A stretch of 9,611 nt of DNA from an uncultured Bermanella sp. (GCA_913054445.1 CAJXIK010000057.1:1-9611); one strand, 5' to 3'; positions 1-7,381 are shown, numbered from the stretch's first letter. Numbers and translations are program-made. Notes: generated from the letters alone by a model not told the origin.

Positions 1-20
1 CATCCATGAGGGCTTACCTC

Positions 21-32
21 GGCATCCATGCC
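21..32. repeat. Short palindrome near window edge
   Basis: GGCAT (21-25) and ATGCC (28-32) form a perfect 5-bp inverted repeat around CC. It sits in a slightly larger symmetrical context, CCTC before and CTCG after. A second small stem, GAGG (8-11) with CCTC (17-20), lies just to its left, and CATCCATG occurs twice (1-8 and 24-30 region). This could be the end of a dispersed palindromic repeat that continues outside the window. That reading is inference, because only one copy is visible here. Confidence 0.4.
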
Positions 33-88
33 TCGAATACCCTAAAAAAGCACTACACCCAACCTTGTTATTTTTACTTGAGTTTTCT

Positions 89-379
89 ATGAAATTAATA
101 CTTATTTTATTATCAATGACTTTTGTTAGTTCATGTGCATTTGTCCCATCCAGCTCTGGAAAGCAGGGCCTTTATAATGAATGTGATATGAGCACTAAAA
201 AGTTATCGCTAAAGAAAATTGGTGACAGTGATTTCTGTTTCAAAGGTGCTAAATTGAATGAGCTTGTTGGCTGCCTTGTAGTAGGTGGCTTTGTTGGATC
301 AACATCAGCAGTTGTATCTGGAAGTATCGTTCTTATTGGAAATACGATTCATTGGATGGAATACCAGGCCACATGCTGA
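89..379 (+). CDS. Small predicted lipoprotein of unknown function
   Basis: A 96-aa protein with a short signal peptide: Lys at residue 2, a hydrophobic stretch at residues 3-13, then a V-S-S-C lipobox with the lipidated cysteine at residue 16. The residue after it is Ala, so outer-membrane sorting is more likely than inner-membrane retention. The mature part is about 80 residues, with further cysteines at 32, 50, 62 and the C-terminal residue 96, enough for two disulfides. Residues 59-87 are hydrophobic and Gly/Ser-rich, resembling a glycine-zipper or membrane-inserting segment. I chose ATG at 89 because the signal peptide starts cleanly there; the frame is open upstream to the window edge, but a TTG start at 65 would add non-signal-like residues. 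No strong Shine-Dalgarno is visible. The gene is visibly AT-richer than the genes to its right, which suggests separate acquisition. The family is not one I can name. Confidence 0.7.
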   Translation: MKLILILLSMTFVSSCAFVPSSSGKQGLYNECDMSTKKLSLKKIGDSDFCFKGAKLNELVGCLVVGGFVGSTSAVVSGSIVLIGNTIHWMEYQATC

Positions 380-474
380 AAAATAACAAAGCCATTAAGA
401 TTGGCCCACAAGAAGACGTGGGCCGCACGGCATTTCATGCCGCCTCTTATGGCAAGCGATCTAAGGCCACTTAG
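373..474 (+). CDS. Possible 33-aa small protein overlapping the lipoprotein gene
   Basis: ATG at 373 overlaps the lipoprotein stop (ATGCTGA) and opens 33 sense codons ending at TAG 472-474. The predicted peptide is basic, with a Lys/Asn/Ile-rich start, a central G-P-Q-E-D-V-G-R stretch and a K-R-S-K-A-T end. Codons in the second half (GGC, CGC, GCC, AAG) look like those of the core genes to the right and unlike the AT-rich lipoprotein gene. An AGG lies only 4 nt before the ATG, and the overlap would allow translational coupling. Against it, the ORF is short and its DNA carries three inverted repeats, so the region may instead be a structured RNA or a gene remnant. No function can be assigned. 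Confidence 0.35.
   Translation: MLKNNKAIKIGPQEDVGRTAFHAASYGKRSKAT
403..474. repeat. Cluster of three consecutive short hairpins
   Basis: Three perfect inverted repeats follow one another. GGCCCAC (403-409) pairs with GTGGGCC (418-424), giving 7 bp with an 8-nt loop. CGGCAT (428-433) pairs with ATGCCG (437-442), giving 6 bp with a 3-nt loop. CTAAG (461-465) pairs with CTTAG (470-474), giving 5 bp with a 4-nt loop. None is followed by a clear T-run, so these are not classical intrinsic terminators. They could form the 3' structure of the lipoprotein mRNA, a mobile-repeat remnant or a small RNA. Confidence 0.45.
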
Positions 475-548
475 CCGCTAACTCTCAATTACCGAGAACA
501 TTTCAGGCTGGCGTAGGCTGTGAAGTGCCTTTGACCTTAATGCGACCA

Positions 549-585
549 GCCAACCGTTTCGCCTATGGTTTAGTGGCCGGTTGGC
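549..585. terminator. Inverted repeat at the 3' end of the DUF2062 gene
   Basis: GCCAACCG (549-556) and CGGTTGGC (578-585) form a perfect 8-bp stem around a 21-nt loop that contains the DUF2062 stop codon. There is no good T-tract on the minus-strand exit side, so it may stabilise the mRNA 3' end or be a weak or factor-dependent terminator rather than an efficient intrinsic one. Confidence 0.3.
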
Positions 586-1093
586 GTTTCTGTTGGCGTC
601 TGCGCCAGCTGCGAATCACATGAAAACGCCAAAACAGGCGAATGCCCACATAGCCAATGCTGGCAAATATCACCCCACAGATAAGCGACCCTAGCAATAG
701 AGGCTCCCAGATAGCGCCCAGTTCACGCATGGCCCATTCCATAGAAAGTTCAATATCGAAGGGGCGCGTGGGAATCTCGAGGATGTTGGCACCGATTCTG
801 TAGGTGAAATAAAAAATAGGGGGAATGGTGAGGGGGTTACTAATCCACACTAGGCCGATGGATATGGGCAGGTTGGCGTGCACTATGACCCCCAGGGCCG
901 CCGCCGCCACCATCTGAAAGGGCATGGGCATAAAGGCAAAAAATATTCCTACTAAGAAAGCTCGCGACACCGAGCGGCGGTTTAAATGCCAGAGGTTGGG
1001 TTCGTGCAATAGAGTGCCTAAAAATTGCAGCGAAGGATGTTGTTGAATGGCCTGGGGGTTCGGGAATAATTTCTTGAGTGCTTTTTTTGGCAT
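563..1093 (-). CDS. DUF2062 family inner-membrane protein
   Basis: A 176-aa membrane protein matching the DUF2062 family. The hallmark regions are visible: a G-I-F-F-A-F-M-P-M-P-F-Q-M type segment at about residues 49-61, then a second hydrophobic segment with N-P-L-T and F-Y-F-T-Y-R-I-G around 86-101. A further transmembrane segment lies near 131-153, followed by an Arg/Lys-rich cytoplasmic-type tail (156-170). Length is normal for the family. The ATG is preceded by AGGAAG at about 9 nt spacing. The biochemical role of DUF2062 proteins is not established. The gene is divergent from comEC, a neighbour relationship also known in pseudomonads, which supports vertical inheritance of this block. 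Confidence 0.9.
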   Translation of the reverse strand: MPKKALKKLFPNPQAIQQHPSLQFLGTLLHEPNLWHLNRRSVSRAFLVGIFFAFMPMPFQMVAAAALGVIVHANLPISIGLVWISNPLTIPPIFYFTYRIGANILEIPTRPFDIELSMEWAMRELGAIWEPLLLGSLICGVIFASIGYVGIRLFWRFHVIRSWRRRQQKRQPATKP

Positions 1094-1141
1094 GGAGTCG
1101 TGACTTCCTGGAGCGGCTGGTACTAAACGTGGCTAAAAATA

Positions 1142-1231
1142 CGCTGGCGAATATACGCGGCACATAAGGCGTGTTAGTGCCTGCGTCTATAGTGTAAATA
1201 TCGCTGGCAATTATGCACGGATTACATAGGA
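1142..1231. repeat. Imperfect direct repeat in the DUF2062-comEC intergenic region
   Basis: Two similar stretches start with CGCTGGC at 1142 and at 1202. Both continue with an AAT-rich spacer, a C-x-C-G-G element and then ACATA followed by GG, allowing small gaps. They lie 60 bp apart in the 148-bp region between divergent starts. They could be paired regulator sites or an old local duplication. I saw no convincing -35/-10 pair for either gene, although TATAGT at 1188-1193 is a possible -10 element. Confidence 0.3.
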
Positions 1232-1241
1232 CTTACTAGCT

Positions 1242-3386
1242 ATGAAGCGCATGCTTCTGGGGTTTGCTGTGGGGGTGTTACTGGCCAATATTTGGCCGCT
1301 GCCGAGCCTAGTGCTGAGCCCTGTGATCCTTATTCTAAGTGTTTTTACCCGGCCACGAACGTTAGACCTGAGCTTTTCCTTCTTGGCCGGTTGTGTGTGG
1401 GTGGCGCTCCATTGGTCACAGGCTTACAGCCAGGCCATCCCGCAGGAGCAGGGGCGGCAGCAATGGCAGTTGCTGGGTGAGGTGGGGCGGGTATCGCAAC
1501 AGCTGGGGCGCAGCGAGTTTGATTTTTATCCAAGGGGGCCGTTTAACAAACTCAAGGTGAGCTGCTATCAATGCCCTTGGCCTATTGAGCGCGGCGATGA
1601 ATGGGCGCTGGCATTAAAACTAAAACCGTTTGTCTCGTTTCATAACCCCACGGGGTTCGATTATCGCCAGTGGATGCTGGCTAAGGGCTACGCTGCACAG
1701 GCCTCTGTGGTGGTGAAACATGGCTATAACCAAAGAATACAGCATGCGGGTGACAGCCTTGCCCGTGACATATCCAAGCGGCTTGCCGCCACCTCTTTTC
1801 CCGTGTTGCGTGCCCTATTACTGGGTGATAAACAGGGCATGTCGGCACAATACAAGCGCCTCATTAATGGCTCTGGCTTAGGGCACCTATTCGTGGTCTC
1901 TGGGCTGCATGTGGGCATAGTGGCTATGATTTTCGCCATGTTGCTCGCTTGGCTACAACGACCCTTATTATTGCTGTTTTGGCCCTACGGCCCTGCGCTT
2001 GCCCTCTGTGGTGGGCTGGCCATGGCCTTTTTCTATGCGTACCTGTCGGGATTGAATGTCCCCGCCCTGCGCGCCTGCATCATGCTTTTATTTGCCGCGT
2101 TGTGGGTGCTGCAAGGACGCCATGGGCAGATGATTCATTATTTGTTGTTGGCGTTTACCTTAGTAGCGCTGATTAATCCACTGGCGTTCTCTGGGGTGGG
2201 CAGTTGGCTGTCATTTGCCATTGTGGCGGCGCTCATCGTGGGCATGAGTATCTCGCGGCACAAGAGCGGCTTTGCGCAGTTATGGTCGGCCCAGTGCTTG
2301 GCGTTCTTGGCGGGAGCCGTCATTTTAGTGGGCTATGCCATGCCGCTGGCACCCTTGGGATTGTTGCTGAATCTGCTGTTTATTCCACTCATTACACTAC
2401 TGGTGCTGCCGGCGGCATTGTTGGCGCTGAGCCTAGCACTGCTTGGCAGTGGCGAGTCGCTGCTCATGCTGGAGCAGGCGTTGCATTATTTGTTTGATTT
2501 TTTGTTGGGGCATCAACACATCCTCACCTACGGGCCGTCGATACACGATGGCAATCGCTACCTAGTGATGGCGGGCATTTGCATCTTGTTATTGCCGAGG
2601 GTGCTGGCTGCTCGCCAGCTGGCGTGGGGTTGCTTGCTGGTGGCCCTGTGGTTGCCCATAGAGCGCCCTAGGGAAGGAGGCTTCAGTCTTGTGGTGTTGG
2701 ATGTGGGGCAGGGCAGCGCGGCCCTCATCGAAACGGCGGGCCATGTGATTTTGGTGGATACCGGCACGCGCTTCTCAAGCGGCATGACGTTGGTAGACTA
2801 TGTAATCTGGCCCTATATGCGCTCACGAAATATTCGCCAACTGGATATGCTGCACATCAGTCACGACGATAAAGACCACTCAGGTGGCGCTAGCCTGCTG
2901 GCCCCCAACAGCGCTGCGGTGATCGATCAGCACCACTGTGACAACGTGAGCTGGCAATGGGATGGGGTGCGTTTTGAACGCTTCAAAGCGCCGGGATTTC
3001 AGCAAGGTAATAATGGCTCTTGCCTGCTGCGGGTCGAGGACCGGGCCGGTCATAGTCTCTTGCTGACGGGGGACATCGAAGTGCAGGCCGAGCGCGCTCT
3101 GTTGGCCAGCATGGCTGACAAGCTAGCGGCCGATGTGTTGCTGGTGGCTCATCACGGCAGCCGCACCTCCAGCAGCGAGGCCTTCTTAAATCAGGTGAAG
3201 CCAACGGTGGCCATTATTTCCAGTGGTGCCTTAAACCATTATGGCCACCCTCATGGCGAGGTTGTACAGCGTTTGCACAGTCGACTGATCGAAGTTTATA
3301 CGACCGCATCCCATGGGGCGCTACAAGTTGATTTTGAGCCTAGACAAGAGCGGTTAAGTGTTTCAACATACCGCCCTAAATTGTGA
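1242..3386 (+). CDS. comEC: ComEC/Rec2 family DNA internalization channel
   Basis: A 714-aa polytopic inner-membrane protein that moves single-stranded transforming DNA into the cytoplasm in competent bacteria. Domain order is standard. The N-terminal DUF4131 region includes the N-P-x-G-F-D-Y motif at residues 135-141. The central Competence domain, with many hydrophobic helices, has the conserved S-G-L-H at 220-223. The C-terminal metallo-beta-lactamase-like domain starts near residue 484 (L-D-V-G-Q-G, then V-D-T-G at 505-508). In that domain the S-H-x-D-x-D-H-x-G-G motif is intact (H541, D543, D545, H546), as are T-G-D around D611, A-H-H-G-S with H637/H638, and H669 in a G-H-P-H motif. The nuclease-like site therefore looks complete. 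The start is ATG with TAGGA 10 nt upstream. It heads the operon, 27 nt before the ExbB-like gene. Whether the organism is actually competent cannot be told from this window. Confidence 0.95.
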   Translation: MKRMLLGFAVGVLLANIWPLPSLVLSPVILILSVFTRPRTLDLSFSFLAGCVWVALHWSQAYSQAIPQEQGRQQWQLLGEVGRVSQQLGRSEFDFYPRGPFNKLKVSCYQCPWPIERGDEWALALKLKPFVSFHNPTGFDYRQWMLAKGYAAQASVVVKHGYNQRIQHAGDSLARDISKRLAATSFPVLRALLLGDKQGMSAQYKRLINGSGLGHLFVVSGLHVGIVAMIFAMLLAWLQRPLLLLFWPYGPALALCGGLAMAFFYAYLSGLNVPALRACIMLLFAALWVLQGRHGQMIHYLLLAFTLVALINPLAFSGVGSWLSFAIVAALIVGMSISRHKSGFAQLWSAQCLAFLAGAVILVGYAMPLAPLGLLLNLLFIPLITLLVLPAALLALSLALLGSGESLLMLEQALHYLFDFLLGHQHILTYGPSIHDGNRYLVMAGICILLLPRVLAARQLAWGCLLVALWLPIERPREGGFSLVVLDVGQGSAALIETAGHVILVDTGTRFSSGMTLVDYVIWPYMRSRNIRQLDMLHISHDDKDHSGGASLLAPNSAAVIDQHHCDNVSWQWDGVRFERFKAPGFQQGNNGSCLLRVEDRAGHSLLLTGDIEVQAERALLASMADKLAADVLLVAHHGSRTSSSEAFLNQVKPTVAIISSGALNHYGHPHGEVVQRLHSRLIEVYTTASHGALQVDFEPRQERLSVSTYRPKL

Positions 3387-3413
3387 TGAATACAAGATCG
3401 TTGGGAGTAGTAA

Positions 3414-4046
3414 GTGAAAGAATTGGTTTTTGCGGGCGGTTGGATGATGATCCCGCTAATTTTGGCTTCTATCTTAGCGGTGGCTATTTGCATCGAGCGT
3501 TTTTGGACGCTGCAATCTGCTAAGGTGGCCCCTAAGCATCTACTGGCTCAGGTTTGGGTTTGGATCAAGAACAACGAACTGGACGGCGCTCGCCTTAAAC
3601 AGCTTAAGCAAGACAGCCACCTAGGCGCCATTTTGGCCGCCGGCTTGAGTAACTCTAAACACGGCCGTGACATTACCAAAGAGGCCATCGAACAGGCCGC
3701 CTCGAGTACCATCCACGAAATGGAACGCTTCTTAAATACCCTCGGCACCATAGCGGCAGTGACGCCCTTGATGGGTCTGTTAGGCACAGTGATAGGAATG
3801 ATCTCTGTGTTCAATGCCATCATGGCGCAGGGCACGGGCAATGCTGGGGTGCTGGCGGGCGGTATCTCCGAGGCGCTGGTGACCACGGCTGCGGGCATGA
3901 TGATTGCCATTCCCGCCTTAGTGTTTTATCGGATTTTCCAGCGTCGCATCGAAGAAATCGTGGTATTCATGGAACAAGAAGCGGTAAAGCTGGTGGATGT
4001 ATTACACGGTGATCGTGAGGTAACCGAGACGCCAGAGGGGCAGTAA
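3414..4046 (+). CDS. exbB: MotA/TolQ/ExbB proton channel family protein
   Basis: A 210-aa inner-membrane motor subunit of the ExbB/TolQ family, which with an ExbD/TolR partner turns proton flow into mechanical work across the periplasm. The topology fits: a first transmembrane helix at about residues 9-28, a cytoplasmic region to about 105, then two helices. These carry the family core T-P-L-M-G-L-L-G-T-V-I-G-M at 117-129 and G-I-S-E-A-L-V-T-T-A-A-G at 150-161, with the conserved Glu at 153. Translation begins at GTG, with GGGAG 6 nt upstream. It is followed 2 nt later by the ExbD-like gene. No TonB gene is present, so whether it powers TonB-type transport or something else is open; the name reflects family, not a proven substrate. 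Genes of this subtype commonly sit beside comEC and lpxK. Confidence 0.9.
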   Translation: MKELVFAGGWMMIPLILASILAVAICIERFWTLQSAKVAPKHLLAQVWVWIKNNELDGARLKQLKQDSHLGAILAAGLSNSKHGRDITKEAIEQAASSTIHEMERFLNTLGTIAAVTPLMGLLGTVIGMISVFNAIMAQGTGNAGVLAGGISEALVTTAAGMMIAIPALVFYRIFQRRIEEIVVFMEQEAVKLVDVLHGDREVTETPEGQ

Positions 4047-4048
4047 AC

Positions 4049-4465
4049 GTGAAGTTTAAACGTCAGAATACCGAGGAGCTTAACTTAAACCTCACTCCCT
4101 TGATCGATATTGTATTTTTGTTATTGATCTTCTTCATGGTGAGTACCACCTTCACCAAGGAAACACACTTGGCCATTAAACTACCTGAGGCCAGTGGTGA
4201 GGTGAGCGATGCCCCCGATAAAATGGTCGAGGTGGTAATAGATAAGCAGGGGCAGTACAGCATCAATGGCCAATCCTTAATCAGCAATAAGTTGTTGAGC
4301 CTTAAGCAAGCCATCGAAAAAGTAGCGTTGGGCGATCACCAGTTGCCCTTTGTGATTACCGCCGATGCCTTAACCCCCCATGAATCCGTGGTACGCGCCA
4401 TGGATGCCGCCGGTCAGTTGGGTTTTTCCCAGCTGAGCATTACCAGCCAGAAAGCCAATAATTGA
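4049..4465 (+). CDS. exbD: ExbD/TolR family biopolymer transport protein
   Basis: A 138-aa partner of the ExbB-like protein. It has a short cytoplasmic N-terminus, one transmembrane helix at about residues 17-37 and a periplasmic domain. The essential membrane aspartate is present as D20 in the L-T-P-L-I-D motif, so the proton pathway should be intact. The periplasmic part ends with a V-V-R-A-M-D-A-A-G-Q-L-G-F motif typical of ExbD/TolR. It starts at GTG 2 nt after the exbB stop, with its GAGGGG Shine-Dalgarno inside the end of exbB. Its stop overlaps the msbA start in a TGATG arrangement, so the motor pair is likely translated in step with msbA. Confidence 0.92.
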   Translation: MKFKRQNTEELNLNLTPLIDIVFLLLIFFMVSTTFTKETHLAIKLPEASGEVSDAPDKMVEVVIDKQGQYSINGQSLISNKLLSLKQAIEKVALGDHQLPFVITADALTPHESVVRAMDAAGQLGFSQLSITSQKANN

Positions 4466-6207
4466 TGAGCAAGCAATCTCCTTCCGACTGGGCGCTTTAT
4501 AGGCGCCTGCTTTCCTATGTGTTTCAGCATAAGGGCATGTACGGCATCGCTTTAATGGGCTTTTGCCTGTATGCCGCCACCGCGCCCTTGCTTGCCCAGC
4601 TGATGGCCGAAATAGAAAAAACCTATAACGCTCCCACGGTAGAGGCGCGCCTCTATTTAGTGTTATTCATTATGGGCATCTTCGCCTTGCGCGGCTTGGG
4701 CAGCTTCTTGGGGGATTATTTTTTAGCAAGAGTGGGGCGGGCGGTGGTGCATCAGCTGCGGCTGGCGTTGTTTAATCATTACCTTACGCTGCCCAATGAA
4801 TTTTTTGATAAAAATTCCAAGGGCCACATCATTTCTAAGATTACCTTCGACACCGAACAGGTATATGGCTCCATCACCAATGCCATTACCAGTCTAGTGC
4901 GAGAAGGGCTCACCGTGATATTCCTGTTGGCTTACATGTTTTATATGAACTGGAAGCTGACCCTCATATTTTTTGCCGCCGCGCCTTTCATCGCCTTAGT
5001 GGTGAGTAAGGCCAGTGTTTATTTTAAAAAATATGGCAAGAATGTGCAGGGCACGATGGGCCGAGTGACCCAAGTGGCCGCCGAATCCATCAATGCCTAC
5101 CAGGAGGTGAAAGTATTTTCTGGGCAGCAGTATGAGCGTGATCGTTTTAAGCGGGTGAGCAATGACAACCGTATTCAGGCCATTAAATTTGCCCGCGTGA
5201 AGTCCATCAGCGTGCCGGTCATGCAGCTGATTGTGGCCTGTGCCATCGCTTTTTTGGTGTTTGTGGCGCTAGATCCAACCGTGTCTGGCAGCATGTCCTT
5301 CGGTGACCTTATGGCGTTTATTACCGCCGCCAGCACTCTAGCTAAGCCCATGCGTACCCTAGCCGCCATCAATGCACTGGTGCAGCAGGGCGTCGTGGCG
5401 GCCAAGAGCATCTTCGAGGTGATCGATCACCCTAGTGAAATCGACTCGGGCCATAAAAAATTACCCTCTGCGCAGGGGCGTATCGATGTATCGAACCTAA
5501 ATTTCAATTACCCAGACAGCCAAGAGACGGTGCTGCGCAACATTAATTTGCAGGTATCCCCCGGGCAGAGCATTGCACTGGTGGGAAAATCTGGCAGTGG
5601 CAAGTCTACGCTCATCAGCTTACTCATGCGCTTCTACGATTACGATAAGGGCCAAATAAGTTTAGATGGCCACGACATAAAAGAGTATCAGCTGGATCAA
5701 TTACGGCGGCAAATTGCCTTGGTGAGTCAGGGCGTGACCCTGTTTAACGACACCATTTACAATAACATTGCCTACGGTGCGTTAAGCGCTAAATCGCCAG
5801 ACGAGGTGCATGCCGCGGTAAAGGCAGCCCACGCCTGGGAATTTATCGAGCAGATGCCGCAAGGCATGGAGACGGTCATCGGTGACGATGGTGTGATGTT
5901 GTCGGGGGGGCAGCGGCAGCGTTTGGCCATCGCCCGCGCCATCTTAAAAGATGCGCCCATCTTAATTCTCGACGAGGCCACCAGCGCCCTAGACACAGAA
6001 TCTGAACGCTATATTCAGCAGGCTTTGGAGACCCTCATGCAAAATAGAACCAGCTTCGTGGTGGCGCATCGCCTCAGCACCATCGAAAAAGCCGATGTCA
6101 TACTGGTGCTTAACAAGGGCGAGATTGTCGAGCAGGGCAGCCACAAAGACTTGTTGCTGAAAAACGGTTTCTATAAAAACCTCTATGATCTGCAATTTAG
6201 TGATTAA
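4465..6207 (+). CDS. msbA: Lipid A export ATP-binding/permease protein MsbA
   Basis: A 580-aa ABC half-transporter that acts as a homodimer to flip lipid A core across the inner membrane. The N-terminal membrane domain has six predicted helices, including about 27-48, 64-88, a 141-178 pair and 250-270. The C-terminal nucleotide-binding domain is complete: Walker A G-K-S-G-S-G-K-S-T with K380, Q-loop Q422, signature L-S-G-G-Q at 479-483, Walker B ending D503-E504 and H-loop H535. Length is the family norm. The ATG shares its A with the exbD stop (TGATG), which favours this start over the TTG three bases earlier. Placement directly before lpxK is the classic msbA-lpxK pairing and strongly supports lipid A rather than drug export. 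A G7 run at 5904-5910 encodes part of the signature motif. Confidence 0.96.
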   Translation: MSKQSPSDWALYRRLLSYVFQHKGMYGIALMGFCLYAATAPLLAQLMAEIEKTYNAPTVEARLYLVLFIMGIFALRGLGSFLGDYFLARVGRAVVHQLRLALFNHYLTLPNEFFDKNSKGHIISKITFDTEQVYGSITNAITSLVREGLTVIFLLAYMFYMNWKLTLIFFAAAPFIALVVSKASVYFKKYGKNVQGTMGRVTQVAAESINAYQEVKVFSGQQYERDRFKRVSNDNRIQAIKFARVKSISVPVMQLIVACAIAFLVFVALDPTVSGSMSFGDLMAFITAASTLAKPMRTLAAINALVQQGVVAAKSIFEVIDHPSEIDSGHKKLPSAQGRIDVSNLNFNYPDSQETVLRNINLQVSPGQSIALVGKSGSGKSTLISLLMRFYDYDKGQISLDGHDIKEYQLDQLRRQIALVSQGVTLFNDTIYNNIAYGALSAKSPDEVHAAVKAAHAWEFIEQMPQGMETVIGDDGVMLSGGQRQRLAIARAILKDAPILILDEATSALDTESERYIQQALETLMQNRTSFVVAHRLSTIEKADVILVLNKGEIVEQGSHKDLLLKNGFYKNLYDLQFSD

Positions 6208-6219
6208 GGATTTATCTCG

Positions 6220-7203
6220 GTGTTAGAGCGCTTTTTTATGGCCTCCTGGTATGGGGGCTTGCAGTGGACACGCATCCTGTGGCCCGTCATGTGGCTGGCT
6301 GGCTGGCTGGTGAACAAGAAACGTCGCCAGTTTTTAAACGCCGCGCAGGCGGCCACTAGGGTGCCGGTGATCGTGGTGGGCAACATCACTGTGGGGGGAA
6401 CCGGTAAGACCCCCCTAGTGCAGGCCTTGGTTACGCACCTAAAACAACAGGGGCTGCGCCCTGGAATCATCAGTCGTGGTTATGGGGCGCAGGTGGCGAG
6501 CTTCCCCCATTTAATTACCGACAGCGACAGCAGCGCCATGGTGGGTGACGAGCCCTACATGCTGCACCATTCTTTGGCTGTGCCTGTGGTGATCGACCCC
6601 AAGCGCAGGCAAGCTCTGCAATGCATCGAAAATATGGCGGTAGATGTGGTGTTGAGTGATGACGGTATGCAGCACTATGAGCTGCCTCGGGATATGGAAA
6701 TTTGTGTGCTGGACGGCGCTCGCGGCGTAGGCAATGGTTGCCTGTTGCCGGTGGGGCCGCTGCGTGAGCCGGTGTCGCGTTTGCAGGCAGTGGATTTTGT
6801 TTTGCACAGTGGCCGCAGAGGTCAGCCCGATTACTTCGATTTTTTACCCGTGGCTTGGGTTAATGTGAAGTCCGCCGAGGAGCGCCCGCTAGATGAACTT
6901 AGTATCGAAGCGGATGCGCTGGCCATTGCTGGCATTGGTAACCCGCAGAAATTTGCGGCGACCCTGTCCACTTTGAATATTTTCTGCCCGCTCACGCCCT
7001 ACCCAGATCATTATGCTTATGGGGTGGCGGATCTAAAAGACATGCCGGGGCAGGTGCTCATGACCGAAAAAGATGCGGTTAAGATCATGCCGTTTGCCCA
7101 TGAAAACATGTGGTATTTGAAAATAGAGGCTCAATTAGATGCCGCGTTTATTGAGCCGTTTATGAAAAAATTGAGAGATGTGTTGGAGCAAAAAAATGGA
7201 TAA
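6220..7203 (+). CDS. lpxK: Tetraacyldisaccharide 4'-kinase LpxK
   Basis: A 327-aa kinase that phosphorylates the 4' position of the tetraacyl disaccharide to give lipid IVA, the sixth step of lipid A synthesis, at the cytoplasmic face of the inner membrane. An N-terminal hydrophobic helix at about residues 14-31 is the usual membrane anchor. The P-loop V-G-N-I-T-V-G-G-T-G-K-T places the key lysine at K63. V-G-D-E-P lies at 108-112 and the conserved D-D-G at 147-149, followed by Q-H-Y. A G-N-G-C-L-L-P-x-G-P-L-R-E motif follows, as in E. coli LpxK. It starts at GTG with AAGGA 9 nt upstream; ATG at 6238 is a weaker alternative. It lies 12 nt after msbA and overlaps ycaR by 8 nt. A run of TGGC units (6292-6310) lies within the anchor. 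Confidence 0.96.
   Translation: MLERFFMASWYGGLQWTRILWPVMWLAGWLVNKKRRQFLNAAQAATRVPVIVVGNITVGGTGKTPLVQALVTHLKQQGLRPGIISRGYGAQVASFPHLITDSDSSAMVGDEPYMLHHSLAVPVVIDPKRRQALQCIENMAVDVVLSDDGMQHYELPRDMEICVLDGARGVGNGCLLPVGPLREPVSRLQAVDFVLHSGRRGQPDYFDFLPVAWVNVKSAEERPLDELSIEADALAIAGIGNPQKFAATLSTLNIFCPLTPYPDHYAYGVADLKDMPGQVLMTEKDAVKIMPFAHENMWYLKIEAQLDAAFIEPFMKKLRDVLEQKNG
6292..6310. repeat. Tetranucleotide repeat (TGGC) in lpxK
   Basis: Almost five head-to-tail TGGC units lie inside the lpxK membrane-anchor codons, encoding an alternating Trp/Leu/Ala/Gly stretch. Gain or loss of a unit would shift the frame of an essential gene, so phase variation is unlikely. The repeat may simply reflect the hydrophobic helix composition. 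Confidence 0.7.
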
Positions 7204-7381
7204 AAAATTATTGTCTTTGTTAGTCTGCCCAGTTTGCAAGGGTACTCTAAAGCTGGATAAAGAAAAGTCGGAACTCACCTGTAAGCTGGACGGACTGGCC
7301 TTTCAAATAGAAGATGAAATCCCGGTTATGATGGCCGAAGAAGCCCGCGTCTTGAGTGCGGATGAGAAGCTGGCGAAATAG
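7196..7381 (+). CDS. ycaR: Trm112/YcaR family small zinc-ribbon-like protein
   Basis: A 61-aa protein that closely follows the YcaR (UPF0434, Trm112-like) pattern: start M-D-K-K-L-L, then C-P-V-C with C11 and C14, a single later cysteine C29 in L-T-C-K-L-D-G-L-A-F, then E-I-P-V-M and A-R-V-L-S-A-D-E near the end. Eukaryotic and archaeal Trm112 activates methyltransferases; the bacterial role is not settled. I chose ATG at 7196 because it matches the family N-terminus and has GGAG 7 nt upstream; the in-frame ATG at 7178 would add a non-homologous extension. It overlaps lpxK by 8 nt and is the last gene of the operon. In relatives kdsB follows directly; here a convergent gene follows instead. 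Confidence 0.93.
   Translation: MDKKLLSLLVCPVCKGTLKLDKEKSELTCKLDGLAFQIEDEIPVMMAEEARVLSADEKLAK

Noticed and set aside
2..88. Upstream extension of the lipoprotein frame to the window edge
   Set aside because: The frame is open by chance length, contains the palindrome and would bury the signal peptide inside the protein.
383..482. Possible integron attC site after the lipoprotein gene (TAACAAAGCC start, GCTAAC near the end)
   Set aside because: The ends do not match the RYYYAAC and GTTRRRY core sites, and no neighbouring cassette or second site is visible.
840..1163. 107-codon minus-strand ORF overlapping the DUF2062 gene
   Set aside because: It is in another frame over a gene with clear family motifs, and its product is low-complexity and unlike any family I know.
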